NCBI RefSeq assembly: GCF_946479755.1
Contig: NZ_CAMLHC010000015.1
Span: 133,435-197,434 of the forward strand
Direction of reading: 5' to 3'
From: an uncultured Chitinophaga sp.
Lineage (GTDB): Bacteria; Bacteroidota; Bacteroidia; Chitinophagales; Chitinophagaceae
DNA length: 64,000 bases
Shown: positions 50,550-60,428 of the stretch, piece by piece
Layout of the letters: each line of letters begins with the position of its first letter
Position numbering within the stretch: position 1 is the stretch's first letter
Program-made: the position numbers and the translations under genes
The notes under the pieces: model-generated
Database searches by the model: none
Told to the model about the DNA's origin: nothing
Seen by the model: the letters and a program-made list of their open reading frames with translations, nothing else

Positions 50550-51197
50550 TTCTTTGAACTGGTAACGTTCCTCCATCTCTAAAAAGGCTTCTTCAGTACG
50601 GCTACAGGCAAACAATGTTTCGCCGACACCCCCTTCCTTATCCGGGAAGTACCATACCAGCGTGTCCCGGTGCCAGTAGATGATAAGGTTACCCGGTTGA
50701 TTGACAACCGCCTCCCACTGCTGCGCGTCTTTCAATACCGCAGCGATATCTTCATCATCGATGCCGGAGTAGAGACCGGCCATCCACTCGTAGCCGCCCT
50801 GTGCAAACTGGTAGTACAGCGTCATTTCGAGGAAAGCAGTCAAAGCATCGTCTTCTGCGTACCATTGATCATCCGGGTGCGGGCATTGGTATACCACCGC
50901 CTGATCGTTGCCCGTTTCATTTAAAGCAAGGCCCCATACACATGCGCCCTGGTTTTCTTCCAGGAAAACCAGCTTGTCATTTTCTATAAAGAGTTCTTCC
51001 AGCGGTGCAAAATGCTGGAAGCAATCCATCACGGTTTCTTCCTTTCCTGCACATTGATAGAAGGCTTTTAACACCGGCGCCAGCTGAACACCCAGTTTTT
51101 GTTCTACGGCTGTTATTTCCGCGGCGGTGACGCCGTCTTTCGGCTCCATACGCCTGCCCAGCAGTCTTTCTACAATAAACCTGATCTTGTTTTCCAT
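50544..51197 (-). CDS. SMI1/KNR4-like (SUKH) protein
   Basis: A 217-residue cytosolic protein rich in acidic residues. The N-terminal TAAEITAVEQKLGVQLAPVL, then FYQCAGKEE and FAPLEELFIEN resemble the SMI1/KNR4 (SUKH) superfamily, whose bacterial members often act as immunity proteins against toxins of contact-dependent systems. No toxin or secretion gene is next to it, so the immunity role is unsupported here. The match is by general pattern and moderate. It is convergent with the second MocR gene. Confidence 0.68.
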   Translation of the reverse strand: MENKIRFIVERLLGRRMEPKDGVTAAEITAVEQKLGVQLAPVLKAFYQCAGKEETVMDCFQHFAPLEELFIENDKLVFLEENQGACVWGLALNETGNDQAVVYQCPHPDDQWYAEDDALTAFLEMTLYYQFAQGGYEWMAGLYSGIDDEDIAAVLKDAQQWEAVVNQPGNLIIYWHRDTLVWYFPDKEGGVGETLFACSRTEEAFLEMEERYQFKEL

Positions 51198-51326
51198 GGC
51201 TGCAAAAAAGAGAGAAAAACGGACAGAAAAAAATGTTTTTGCCCGACAGCCCGGTCATGCGCGGGTTTGCTCCTGATTTGGGCGACTGGCCAAAAGCAGT
51301 TAACTTACCATGTATAAAACATCGCC

Positions 51327-52013
51327 ATGAACGAACTCCGGCAACTGAAAGTGATTGTTACCGGTGCCAGCGGTATGGTGGGTGAAGGAGTGCTTCATGA
51401 ATGCCTGCATCACCCGCAGGTGGAGCGCGTGCTGATCATCAGCCGCAAACCCTGCGGTATCAGCCATCCCAAATTAACAGAACTGATCCACCACGATTTC
51501 CTGGAGCTGTCGCCCATTGCTGCGCAGCTGCGGGGGTATGACGCCTGTTATTTCTGTCTTGGCGTCTCGTCGCTGGGTGTCAGCCAGGAAGCTTATTATC
51601 ATCTTACCTACACCCTTACCATGCGGGTGGCCGGCGTGCTGAGCGAGCAGAACAGCGATATGATTTTCTGTTATGTGTCCGGCGCAGGGACCGACAACAC
51701 TGAAAAAGGACCGCGTGCCTGGGCACGTATCAAGGGCAAAACCGAAAACGACCTGATGAAACTGCCGTTCGGGAAGGTGTATGCCTTCCGGCCAGGGTTT
51801 ATCAGGCCTACCAAAGGATTAAAAAATACCCATACCTTCTACCGGTTCATCAACTGGCTGTACCCTGTGGGCCGTATGATCCGTCCCAATTACTTCTGTA
51901 CGCTGCGCGAGCTGGGGCGGGCCATGGTGCATATCACGCTGCAGGGTTATCCCCGGCAAATCATCAGCGGTAAAGATATCATCCGGCTGGCCAGAGGCGA
52001 CGCCCCTTTATAA
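51327..52013 (+). CDS. Atypical SDR, NAD(P)-binding oxidoreductase-like protein
   Basis: A 228-residue Rossmann-fold protein of the atypical short-chain dehydrogenase class (HTATIP2/YybB-like). The nucleotide loop is VTGASGMVGEGVLHE (residues 11-25), and the substrate region contains YVSGAGTDNTEKGPRAWARIKGKTEND with the Ser and Lys of the family but a Tyr-free active site. It precedes a Crp/Fnr gene by 30 bases and may be cotranscribed with it. Substrate unknown. Confidence 0.87.
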   Translation: MNELRQLKVIVTGASGMVGEGVLHECLHHPQVERVLIISRKPCGISHPKLTELIHHDFLELSPIAAQLRGYDACYFCLGVSSLGVSQEAYYHLTYTLTMRVAGVLSEQNSDMIFCYVSGAGTDNTEKGPRAWARIKGKTENDLMKLPFGKVYAFRPGFIRPTKGLKNTHTFYRFINWLYPVGRMIRPNYFCTLRELGRAMVHITLQGYPRQIISGKDIIRLARGDAPL

Positions 52014-52043
52014 TTCCCGCAATTTTCCTTTAATTTTGCGCTC

Positions 52044-52655
52044 ATGACAACTCATGAGCTCCCTCCTATATATCAGCGGCTGATGAAAAAATATCCGGTG
52101 GTGACCCCGGAAGAATGGCAGCTGCTGGACAGTATCGCCGTAGTAAAACATATCCGTAAAGGAGAATCTTTTCTGCGCTATGGTAAAGTTGCCCGCTATT
52201 CCGCTTTTGTGCTCTCGGGCATGTTCAAATTCTCTATCCTCGACGACGAAGGCAATGAGAAGATAGTCCGCTTTGGTTTTGCAGACGATTTCCTGGCCAA
52301 CTGCGAGAGCTATAATAAAAAGGCACCGTCGGCCGTCAGCATTACCGCCATGGAAGACGCCGTGATTTTACGGATCAATATTAAAAAATTACAGCCCCTG
52401 TACGACCTTCATATGAACCTGCTGCATGTGAACCTGCAGTTGTTCCAGGAGATGTCGGAACAGCAGTCAGAACATCAGTATATCCTGTCCCTTAAAACAC
52501 CGTTGCAACGGTACCGGTTCCTGCTGGAAAGGCGCCCCGCCATTATCCAAAAAATTTCCCTGACCAATATTGCCCGTTATCTCTACACCAGCCGGGAAGC
52601 CTTGAGCAGAGCGCGTTTATACCTGCTGGACCAGTCCCGCAACTTTTGTGATTGA
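52044..52655 (+). CDS. Crp/Fnr-family transcriptional regulator
   Basis: A 203-residue regulator with an N-terminal cyclic-nucleotide-binding-like domain (about residues 10-130; VKHIRKGESFLRYGKVARYS, FADDFLANCESYN) and a C-terminal winged helix (LTNIARYLYTSREALSRARL). The ligand pocket lacks the cAMP-binding RxxS pattern of E. coli Crp, so the effector is open. It lies between the SDR gene and an alpha/beta hydrolase gene. Such regulators in this phylum often control a neighbouring single operon. Confidence 0.9.
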   Translation: MTTHELPPIYQRLMKKYPVVTPEEWQLLDSIAVVKHIRKGESFLRYGKVARYSAFVLSGMFKFSILDDEGNEKIVRFGFADDFLANCESYNKKAPSAVSITAMEDAVILRINIKKLQPLYDLHMNLLHVNLQLFQEMSEQQSEHQYILSLKTPLQRYRFLLERRPAIIQKISLTNIARYLYTSREALSRARLYLLDQSRNFCD

Positions 52656-52706
52656 GATCACGGACGTAAAAAAAACGAACCGCTAGTTTTGCTTTAAAAA
52701 AGATAT

Positions 52707-53405
52707 ATGAAGCAAAGCATGATTTTATTACACGGACTTTTCGGCGGGCTTAGCAACTGGGAAGGTGTTATACAGCATTTTGAATCACGCTATGACATTC
52801 ACATTCCGTTACTTCCTATTTTCGATTACCATCTTCAGGACAATCTTGAATACCTCGTCCGTTTCCTGGAACAGTACGTGCAGCAGCATGGGCTGGAAAA
52901 TTCCGTTATCATCGGCAATTCCCTCGGCGGCCATGTGGCAATCCTCTTTACTCACCGCCATCCGGATAAAGTGTCCCGGCTGGTGCTGACCGGCAGCTCC
53001 GGCCTGCATGAAAACAATAACCTGGGCAGTTATCCCAAACGGGGTAATTTTGAATACATCCGCGAGCGGGTGGCTTATACCTTTTATGACCCGGCTATTG
53101 CTACCGACGCGCTGGTCAATGAAGTATTCCAGACCACGCAGAACAGGATAAAATGCCTGCGTATTGTACAAACTGCCAAATCAGCGCAACGTAATTATGT
53201 GGCGCCTATTCTACCGGAGATACTCACACCCACCCTGCTGATCTGGGGAGAGGAAGACCGTATTGCTCCGCCTGACGTGGCCCGTGAATTTCATCAGCTG
53301 CTCCCTCATGCCACGCTGGAGATGCTACCCGCCTGCGGTCATGCCCCGATGATGGAGCGCCCGGAGGAATTTAATCGCATACTGGAAGACTTTCTGGGAA
53401 AGTAA
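52707..53405 (+). CDS. Alpha/beta hydrolase with Ser nucleophile
   Basis: A 232-residue alpha/beta hydrolase. The oxyanion HGLFGG is at residues 9-14, the nucleophile is Ser72 in IIGNSLGGHVAIL, the acid is in WGEEDRIAPP and the His in ACGHAPMMERP, so the triad is complete. Resemblance is to BioH/MhpC-type esterases and C-C hydrolases. It starts 51 bases after the Crp/Fnr gene and may be under its control. Substrate unknown. Confidence 0.92.
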   Translation: MKQSMILLHGLFGGLSNWEGVIQHFESRYDIHIPLLPIFDYHLQDNLEYLVRFLEQYVQQHGLENSVIIGNSLGGHVAILFTHRHPDKVSRLVLTGSSGLHENNNLGSYPKRGNFEYIRERVAYTFYDPAIATDALVNEVFQTTQNRIKCLRIVQTAKSAQRNYVAPILPEILTPTLLIWGEEDRIAPPDVAREFHQLLPHATLEMLPACGHAPMMERPEEFNRILEDFLGK

Positions 53406-53493
53406 TTCAAACGTTTGCATAATGAACCGGTTTTTCTTACATTAGAGCATTCATCAACCAATCTCGCTTCTTTAGGGAGGATGTTCAACGCGT

Positions 53494-54069
53494 ATGAAAG
53501 AGCTGGGGGATTCCGTATTACTCGACAAACTAAAACAGAACGATGAAGCTGCCTTTACCGAGTTGTATAACCGGTACTGGGGCAAGATGTACGTCATTGC
53601 GCTCAACCGGCTGAACAATCCGGCGGAAGCGGAAGAAGCCGTACAGGAAGTCTTTTATAATATCTGGAAGCGAAGGGCTGAGATTTCTGTCACCCTTTCG
53701 CTTCCGGCTTACCTGGCCACTGCGGTGAAGTACGAAGTACTGAACACGCTGGCACGCCAGAAGCGTTTCCTCCGGTATGAAAAATACACCGTCTACACCG
53801 GGGCGGCCGCCGATGAATCGGCCGGCGAGCAGCTACAGGTGGCGGATATGCAACGGCAGCTGCAACAGACCATCAGGGCCCTGCCGGAACAATGCCGGCT
53901 GGTGTACCGCCTGAGCCGCGAAGGCGGTTACTCCCGCAAAGAGATCGCCACCACCCTCGATATTTCAGAAAAAACCGTCGCCAACCATCTTACCCGGGCG
54001 TTAAAAAGCCTCCGGGGCACCTTCACAGAGATTTTCAGAATACTTATAATTTTTTTGCTGACCCGCTAG
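53494..54069 (+). CDS. ECF RNA polymerase sigma factor
   Basis: A 191-residue sigma-70-family factor with region 2 (AAFTELYNRYWGKMYVIALN, AEEAVQEVFYNIWKRR) and region 4 (QQTIRALPEQCRLVYRLSRE, GYSRKEIATTLDISEKTVAN). It is the first gene of a sigma/FecR/SusC set and likely directs transcription of the downstream uptake locus, released by the anti-sigma when substrate is bound. A short hydrophobic C-terminus (IFRILIIFLLT) is unusual for a soluble sigma factor and could contact the membrane. Confidence 0.93.
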   Translation: MKELGDSVLLDKLKQNDEAAFTELYNRYWGKMYVIALNRLNNPAEAEEAVQEVFYNIWKRRAEISVTLSLPAYLATAVKYEVLNTLARQKRFLRYEKYTVYTGAAADESAGEQLQVADMQRQLQQTIRALPEQCRLVYRLSREGGYSRKEIATTLDISEKTVANHLTRALKSLRGTFTEIFRILIIFLLTR

Positions 54070-54111
54070 GACATCTTTCTTTCTTATTTGTCATTATAGA
54101 TAAATCCACCA

Positions 54112-55095
54112 ATGCAACATCCACCACCAAGGATCCGTGAGTTGGCGCAGAAATGGCTGCAAGGCAACATTTCCGCAGCGGAACTTGCCGAATTCAACGA
54201 CTGGTACAACCAGTTCGATGATGAAAAACTGATACTACCGGCAGACAGTGATACACCGGCCGTTATACGGGAACGCATCCTGCAGCAGCTTACAGCGCGG
54301 ATACAGGATGAGCAGCCCCTGACAACGCCTGCGCCTAAACGCAGCAGATGGTATGCTGTGGCCGCAGCTGCCTGCCTTGGCGGCCTTGTAATAGTGGCAG
54401 GACAGCATTACCGCTGGTGGTCGTCCGCTCCTGTTATCCACCAGGTGAACAGCGGCATGGCCATGCAGAAAGTCATCCTGCCCGACAGCAGCATCGTATG
54501 GCTGAAGCCCGACAGTCACCTGCAATACCCGGAACACTTCGGGCAGGACATGCGACGGGTACAGCTGACCGGGGAAGCGCTGTTTGAAGTCACCCAAAAG
54601 CCCCACCAGCCTTTTGTGGTGGAAGCCGGCGGCTACACCGCCAAAGTACTGGGCACCAGTTTTAACCTGCGGGTACTCTCTGCCACCAAAGGAGTGGAAC
54701 TGAGTGTGCTCACCGGCAAAGTAGCCGTGGCCGGCGGCAAGGAAGGACAACCTAAACAAACCGCCGTACTGGCGGCCAGACAGAAACTGGTGGCAGACAG
54801 CAGCCAGTTTACAGTGAAGGCCGTCGTGCCCCGGGAGCAGTCACTCCTCGAAGCAGGTACCCAGTACAACATGAATTTTCACCGTACAGCTTTTGCGGAA
54901 GTTATTCAACGGCTGGAAGAAAAATTTAATATCAGCTGCCAGATAGAAGGCGAAGGACTGCAACACTGCAGCCTTACCGTGGACCTGACAGACCAGTCCC
55001 TGCAGCAGTCACTGGACCTCATTGCAGCCACCAGCAATGGCAGATACCAGTTGCAGGAAGGAAACATCACCTGGAGCGGAGAAGGCTGCCGGTAA
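54112..55095 (+). CDS. FecR-family anti-sigma factor
   Basis: A 327-residue inner-membrane anti-sigma regulator. An N-terminal cytoplasmic part (ELAQKWLQGNISAAELAEFN) is followed by one TM segment (YAVAAAACLGGLVIVAGQHY, about residues 79-98), the periplasmic FecR domain (VNSGMAMQKVILPDSSIVWL, VQLTGEALFEVTQKPHQPFV, TAKVLGTSFNLRVLS), and the C-terminal STN-like DUF4974 segment (FHRTAFAEVIQRLEEKFNIS). It follows the sigma gene by 42 bases and precedes an STN-bearing SusC, completing a trans-envelope signalling route. Confidence 0.94.
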   Translation: MQHPPPRIRELAQKWLQGNISAAELAEFNDWYNQFDDEKLILPADSDTPAVIRERILQQLTARIQDEQPLTTPAPKRSRWYAVAAAACLGGLVIVAGQHYRWWSSAPVIHQVNSGMAMQKVILPDSSIVWLKPDSHLQYPEHFGQDMRRVQLTGEALFEVTQKPHQPFVVEAGGYTAKVLGTSFNLRVLSATKGVELSVLTGKVAVAGGKEGQPKQTAVLAARQKLVADSSQFTVKAVVPREQSLLEAGTQYNMNFHRTAFAEVIQRLEEKFNISCQIEGEGLQHCSLTVDLTDQSLQQSLDLIAATSNGRYQLQEGNITWSGEGCR

Positions 55096-55149
55096 AAAAC
55101 CAATCATCAACCTAACATATAATCAGCGTCAGCATGTAACAAACAAAAA

Positions 55150-55171
55150 CAGGGATGCGCCAACATCCCTG
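55150..55171 (+). other. Hairpin in the leader of the STN-bearing SusC gene
   Basis: CAGGGATG (55150-55157) pairs with CATCCCTG (55164-55171), loop CGCCAA. It lies 48 bases before the SusC ATG with no T run; perhaps an RNA stability or control element. Confidence 0.45.
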
Positions 55172-55218
55172 CAAATGGCTTAGTCACTACATTTTATTAA
55201 CCAAACCACTACGAAGTT

Positions 55219-58200
55219 ATGCAATTAAATGATTGTATAAGTAAGCTATTGCTTATAATTATGCGTACTACCATTCTACCTTTACTTATCGTGATGCTGG
55301 GGGCGGGCCTGTTGTATGGCAGGGATGCCCGCGCACAGAAATCGCTGAACGCACGTATCACCATTTCGCTTCATCATAAGCCGGTAGAACAGGCGCTGGA
55401 GCATATCACCGATCTTACCGGCCTTCGTTTTTCCTATACGACTAATCTCTTCCTGTCTTACCCGGAGCTGAACGGCACTTTTGTCAACGAGAAACTAAGT
55501 ACCGTACTGGAGAAAGTGCTCGCCCCTGCCGGCGTGGTGTTTGAATCCCTCGGCAAACAATATATCATCCTCAAAGCCAAACCCAGGGCCAGCGGGCTCG
55601 AACAGCTGACCGCCGGGGAATTGGAAGCGCTCTCCAAAGACATCCCGCTGGCGATAGACACCGGTATCACCGTCATCGGTAAAATCACCGATGCCGCCGG
55701 CAACGCGCTTCCGGGCGTGGCAGTGCACATACAGGGCACCTCCAAAGGCGTCTCCTCGGCTGTCAACGGGCAGTTTAAAATAGTAGCCCCTAAAGGCGAA
55801 GTGCTGGTCTTTTCGTTGATGGGTTACCGTAAGATGCACCTCACCGTCACCGACAACGCCCCGGTGAAGATGACGCTGCAGGAAGATGTGAAAGGGCTGG
55901 ATGAAGTCGTGGTGGTCGGCTACGGCACCGTTAAACGCCGCGACCTCACCGGCTCCATCGCCTCTGTCAAAGGCAGCGACCTGGCCAAGGTACCGGTACA
56001 AAACGTAGCACAGGCCCTCGCCGGCCGCGCCGCAGGCGTACAGGTATCTGCTGCGGAAGGATCTCCGGGCGCAGGCATCTCCATTAAAATAAGAGGTGGC
56101 GGCTCCATCACCCAAAGTAATGAGCCCCTTTACGTGATCGACGGGTTCCCGCAAACAGACGGACTCAGCTTCCTCGATCCTACCGACATCGAAAACATAG
56201 AAGTCCTGAAAGACGCCTCCGCTACCGCTATCTACGGCGCCCGCGGCGCTAACGGCGTAGTGCTGGTGACCACCAAAAAAGGCCTCTCCGGCCGCACACA
56301 GGTATCCTACGATATGTACTACGGCGGCAAACAGGTAACCAGCAAAATCGACATGATGACGCCCTACGATTATGTGCTGATGGATTACGAAAGAAGCATG
56401 GGAGACCCTGACCTGCTGGAGAAATTCACCACCCGCTACGGCGCCTTCAGTGAGCTGAAAACGCGCTATGAAGGCAGACCGGGCATCGACTGGCAGCAAC
56501 AGATGTATGGCGGCAATGCCACCACACAGTACCATAAAATCGGCGCCAGCGGCGGTAATAAAAACACCCGCTTCAACCTGTTCTACTCCTTCAACAATGA
56601 ACAGGGCATCATGGTCAACAGCGGCGCTAAAAAGAACGTAGCTAAACTGAGCATCGACCATAGCGACAACAACCGGCTGAAAGTATCAGCCAGCGTGACT
56701 TACACCACCCAAAACATCTATGGCAGCGGCACCTCCGAAGGTGAAAACCGGTTCAACAAACTGATGAACATCCTGCAATACCGCCCCACCATCGGTAAAA
56801 GCGGCAATGACATGGACCTCGTGACTACGGATGAAGATCCTGCCCTCCAGGACGATAACGGCAATGTGATGCAAAACCCGCGCACCAACGCCTTTGCAGA
56901 ATACCGCAGCACCGATCTGAAAGCCCTGTACCTCAACGGCGCACTGGAATACAAGCTGCTGAAAAATCTGACATATAAAGGCGTTGTAGGCCTGAAAGCC
57001 AATAACCGCGACGCAAATTTATTCAATGGCGACCGCTCCGTTAACGCCCGCCGCACCGGCGGCCCCAACGGATCTATAGGCCTCACACAGGGCAGCAGCT
57101 GGAACTATTCCAATACACTGACCTTCGACAAGACCTTTCATAAAAAACATAAACTCAATGTACTGATCGGGCAGGAACAACTCTATGCCACCTCCCGCTT
57201 CGTGGAAGCCAGCGCCGCCAAATTTCCCAATGGCGACATCGGTCTCGACGACCTTTCACAGGGTGCACTGGCCGGTATTCCCCGCTCCTTCCGTGACGAT
57301 GAAAAACTGATCTCCTTCTTCGGCAGGGCCAACTACAGCTACAAAGACCGCTACCTCGTAACGGCCAGTATGCGCGCAGACGGCTCTTCCAAGTTCGGCT
57401 CCGGCAATAAATTCGGCTACTTCCCGTCTGTAGCGCTGGCATGGCGCGCCATTGAGGAGAATTTCATGAAGCAGCAACACCTGCTCTCCGACCTGAAGTT
57501 CCGCCTTACCTATGGTCAGTCCGGCAACAACCGTATCAATAACTATTTATCCCTGTCCCTCCTGGGTACCAACTATTACCCGTTGAACGATCAGCCGGTC
57601 ATCGGCGTAGGCTCCACCACCCTGCCCAATCCCAACCTGAAATGGGAAACCACCGTCTCCCAGAACATTGGCGCAGACATCGGTTTCCTGGACCAGCGGA
57701 TACAACTGACTGCAGACTATTACCGCAATAATACCCGCGACCTCCTCCTGAATGCACAGGTGCCTTACCTTTCCGGATACACCTCCGTTTTAAAAAATAT
57801 CGGCGAAACCAGCAACCAGGGGTTGGAGTTGACGTTGAACACCGTCAACATCAGCAAAAAACAGTTTGAGTGGCGGACCATCTTCAACATATCCTTCAAC
57901 AAAAACAAAGTGAAAGCGCTCGCCGGCCCCAGTTTCTTCTACGGCGAATCCGGCTATGGCGCGCTGAAAGAAGGTGATTACCTGGTGCAGGTAGGCTCTC
58001 CCGTGGGACTGATGTACGGTTATAAATCCGATGGTGTGTACCAGGTCAGCGATTTCGATTATGACCCCGCCACCCAGAAATACACTTTAAAGCCCGGCAT
58101 CCCTTATAACCCCAACGACTATCCCAAACCGGGCTACCTGAAACTACAGGACGTTTCCGGTCCGGGTGGCAAAACAGACGGCCTGATTACTTCAGACGAC

Positions 58201-58770
58201 CGTACCGTGATTGGCGACGCCACCCCCAAGCATTATGGCGGTATCACCAACACTTTCTCCTATAAAGGGTTTGATCTCAGCATCTTCATCAACTGGATGT
58301 ACGGCAATAAAATTTACAACGCCAACAAACTGGTGAACAGCCAGACTTACCTGGCGTACCGTAACGCCTACGCCTATATCAAAGACCGCTGGAGCACTAT
58401 TGACGGTAATGGTAACAAGATTACCGATCCGTCGCAGCTGGCGGACGCTAACAAAGGAAAGACCATCCCGTCGCTCGAAGGCAGCGGCCGCGATCTCAAG
58501 TTCTACGATCAGATGGTGGAAGACGGTTCCTTCCTGCGCATCAATAATATCAGCCTGGGATACAATCTTCCCAAAAGCCTGCTGGGCCGCGTGAAAGTCA
58601 ACAGCTGCCGGCTTTACTTCACTGCGTACAACATTCATACGTTCACCTCTTACAGCGGTTACGATCCGGAAGTAAGCACCCGCAACCAGGGCGGCATCAC
58701 GCCGGGCGTTGATTTCGGGGCTTACCCCAGAAGCCGTTCCTACACCGTGGGCGCTAATGTTGCATTTTAA
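55219..58770 (+). CDS. SusC-family TonB-dependent receptor with STN signalling domain
   Basis: An 1183-residue outer-membrane transporter. After a signal peptide (LLIIMRTTILPLLIVMLGAG, cleaved near ARAQK) come the STN domain (about residues 40-115; ITISLHHKPVEQALEHITDL, TVLEKVLAPAGVVFESLGKQ), the CarboxypepD_reg-like domain (GKITDAAGNALPGVAVHIQG), the TonB box and plug (VVVVGYGTVKRRDLTGSIAS), and the barrel ending in GANVAF. The extra STN domain explains the length over ordinary SusC and implies signalling to the FecR protein encoded upstream. The SusD gene follows 20 bases downstream. The substrate is probably a sulfated glycosaminoglycan fragment, judging by the enzymes behind it. Confidence 0.95.
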   Translation: MQLNDCISKLLLIIMRTTILPLLIVMLGAGLLYGRDARAQKSLNARITISLHHKPVEQALEHITDLTGLRFSYTTNLFLSYPELNGTFVNEKLSTVLEKVLAPAGVVFESLGKQYIILKAKPRASGLEQLTAGELEALSKDIPLAIDTGITVIGKITDAAGNALPGVAVHIQGTSKGVSSAVNGQFKIVAPKGEVLVFSLMGYRKMHLTVTDNAPVKMTLQEDVKGLDEVVVVGYGTVKRRDLTGSIASVKGSDLAKVPVQNVAQALAGRAAGVQVSAAEGSPGAGISIKIRGGGSITQSNEPLYVIDGFPQTDGLSFLDPTDIENIEVLKDASATAIYGARGANGVVLVTTKKGLSGRTQVSYDMYYGGKQVTSKIDMMTPYDYVLMDYERSMGDPDLLEKFTTRYGAFSELKTRYEGRPGIDWQQQMYGGNATTQYHKIGASGGNKNTRFNLFYSFNNEQGIMVNSGAKKNVAKLSIDHSDNNRLKVSASVTYTTQNIYGSGTSEGENRFNKLMNILQYRPTIGKSGNDMDLVTTDEDPALQDDNGNVMQNPRTNAFAEYRSTDLKALYLNGALEYKLLKNLTYKGVVGLKANNRDANLFNGDRSVNARRTGGPNGSIGLTQGSSWNYSNTLTFDKTFHKKHKLNVLIGQEQLYATSRFVEASAAKFPNGDIGLDDLSQGALAGIPRSFRDDEKLISFFGRANYSYKDRYLVTASMRADGSSKFGSGNKFGYFPSVALAWRAIEENFMKQQHLLSDLKFRLTYGQSGNNRINNYLSLSLLGTNYYPLNDQPVIGVGSTTLPNPNLKWETTVSQNIGADIGFLDQRIQLTADYYRNNTRDLLLNAQVPYLSGYTSVLKNIGETSNQGLELTLNTVNISKKQFEWRTIFNISFNKNKVKALAGPSFFYGESGYGALKEGDYLVQVGSPVGLMYGYKSDGVYQVSDFDYDPATQKYTLKPGIPYNPNDYPKPGYLKLQDVSGPGGKTDGLITSDDRTVIGDATPKHYGGITNTFSYKGFDLSIFINWMYGNKIYNANKLVNSQTYLAYRNAYAYIKDRWSTIDGNGNKITDPSQLADANKGKTIPSLEGSGRDLKFYDQMVEDGSFLRINNISLGYNLPKSLLGRVKVNSCRLYFTAYNIHTFTSYSGYDPEVSTRNQGGITPGVDFGAYPRSRSYTVGANVAF

Positions 58771-58790
58771 AACCATTAAACATTCCTCCG

Positions 58791-60425
58791 ATGACTTACC
58801 ATAAACTGACTGCCTTTGGTAGTGCCATATGCCGGAAACTAACGCCGTTTGCGGCCGCCGGGCTGATGATGATGTCCGTTGCCTCCTGTGAGAAGCAACT
58901 GGAAGAAGATCCTTACTCCTATTATGCTTCCAATACTTTTTTCAAAAACGTAAACCAGGCCACCATGGCTACCATGGGCGTGTATGATATTTTAGGGGAA
59001 CAAAGTACCTACGGCTTTTATCTGTCACTGGCCTACGCCATCGATACCGACATAGCGCAGGTGCAGGGCAACGTGCTGAATGATGAAAAACGGATCCTGG
59101 CCCATTATGGCGTATCTCCCACCCATCCGTGGCTGCGGGAAACATGGCGTATGCTGTATATCGGCATTGACCGTGCCAACCTGGTGATCCAGAGAATCCC
59201 GGAGATGGAGTTGTATAAAAACGGGACAGAAGATCAGAAAAAGACACTGGACCGCCTGTTGGGTGAAGCGCAATTTCTGCGGGCATTATATTACTTCGAC
59301 CTGGTAAGGTTATGGGGAGACGTGCCCCTGAAAACAACCCCTACCCAGTCGCCCACCGAGCAGCTGCAGCTGCCCCGGACCGACCGGGAAAAGGTATATG
59401 ACCAGGTCATTGCCGACCTGAAAGCCGCTGCCGCTACCGTTCCCTGGAGCTCCGCCAAAGGGCAGGACGAACGGGTAAGCAAAGGTGCGGTGAAAGGCAT
59501 CCTGGCCCGTGTATATCTCTATCGCGGCGGCTATTCCCTCCGCCAGGACGGTACCATGAAACGCCCCGACAACTACCGTCAGTATTACGACAGCGCGCTG
59601 ACACAGACCAAGGCTATTATCGCCTCCGGCGAACATTCCCTGAATACCAGCTATGAGCAGGTGTTCCGTAACTATTGTTCCCTGAAACTGGAACCGAAGG
59701 AAAGCATGTTCGAAGTGGCCCTCTTTAACCCACTGGGACAAGCCCCCAACAGCGGCGTGATAGGCACCTGGAACAGCCCCTTGTGCGATGCAGCCAGTCC
59801 CTATGGTCGCGCCAATTCTTTCTACGTTACGCATCCCCTGTTCCAGAAAACCTTTGAGAAAAATGATCTTCGCAGGGACGTGGCCGTGGCAACCTTCCAG
59901 ATCGACAAAAACGGGAATACTGTCCAACTCACCGGTGCTGCTGATGCCAAATGGGCGCCCGGAAAATGGCGGCGCAACTGGCAGGGCACCTCACCCAAAG
60001 ATCCCAACAATACCGATATCAACTGGGTATTGCTGCGTTATGCCGATGTGCTGCTGATGCAGGCCGAAGCTGAAAATGAAGTGAACGGCCCCACGCAGGT
60101 GGCTTACAACGCCGTCAATGAAGTGCGTCACCGGGCAGGCTTACCGGACCTGACACCGGGCCTGTCACAAACAGCTTTCTTTAATGCGCTCGTCGATGAA
60201 AGAGCGCATGAATTGTGCTTTGAAGGCTTCCGCAAGTGGGACCTGATCCGCTGGAATATGCTCGGCGCCAAAATCCGCGCCACGCAGACCGCGTTGAAAG
60301 CATACCGCGCCAACTTCCCTTATGTGGCAGGCGATAACTTCCAGGATGGCAAACACGAGCTGTTCCCCATCCCGCAGCGCGAGCGCGACGAAAACCCAAC
60401 CCTCACCCAAAACCCAAAATACTGA
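58791..60425 (+). CDS. SusD/RagB-family surface lipoprotein
   Basis: A 544-residue SusD partner of the preceding SusC. The signal peptide ends in a lipobox at MSVASC, and SusD features are present (LEEDPYSYYASNTFFKNVNQ, GEAQFLRALYYFDLVRLWGD, and the C-terminal DERAHELCFEGFRKWDLIRW). It is cotranscribed with the heparinase gene, whose ATG is three bases past its stop. It binds oligosaccharide at the cell surface. Confidence 0.95.
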   Translation: MTYHKLTAFGSAICRKLTPFAAAGLMMMSVASCEKQLEEDPYSYYASNTFFKNVNQATMATMGVYDILGEQSTYGFYLSLAYAIDTDIAQVQGNVLNDEKRILAHYGVSPTHPWLRETWRMLYIGIDRANLVIQRIPEMELYKNGTEDQKKTLDRLLGEAQFLRALYYFDLVRLWGDVPLKTTPTQSPTEQLQLPRTDREKVYDQVIADLKAAAATVPWSSAKGQDERVSKGAVKGILARVYLYRGGYSLRQDGTMKRPDNYRQYYDSALTQTKAIIASGEHSLNTSYEQVFRNYCSLKLEPKESMFEVALFNPLGQAPNSGVIGTWNSPLCDAASPYGRANSFYVTHPLFQKTFEKNDLRRDVAVATFQIDKNGNTVQLTGAADAKWAPGKWRRNWQGTSPKDPNNTDINWVLLRYADVLLMQAEAENEVNGPTQVAYNAVNEVRHRAGLPDLTPGLSQTAFFNALVDERAHELCFEGFRKWDLIRWNMLGAKIRATQTALKAYRANFPYVAGDNFQDGKHELFPIPQRERDENPTLTQNPKY

Positions 60426-60428
60426 TCC

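Noticed and set aside
50544..51197. SMI1/KNR4-like gene considered as part of a toxin-immunity locus
   Set aside because: No polymorphic toxin, secretion or Rhs gene lies next to it; only the family association supports the idea.
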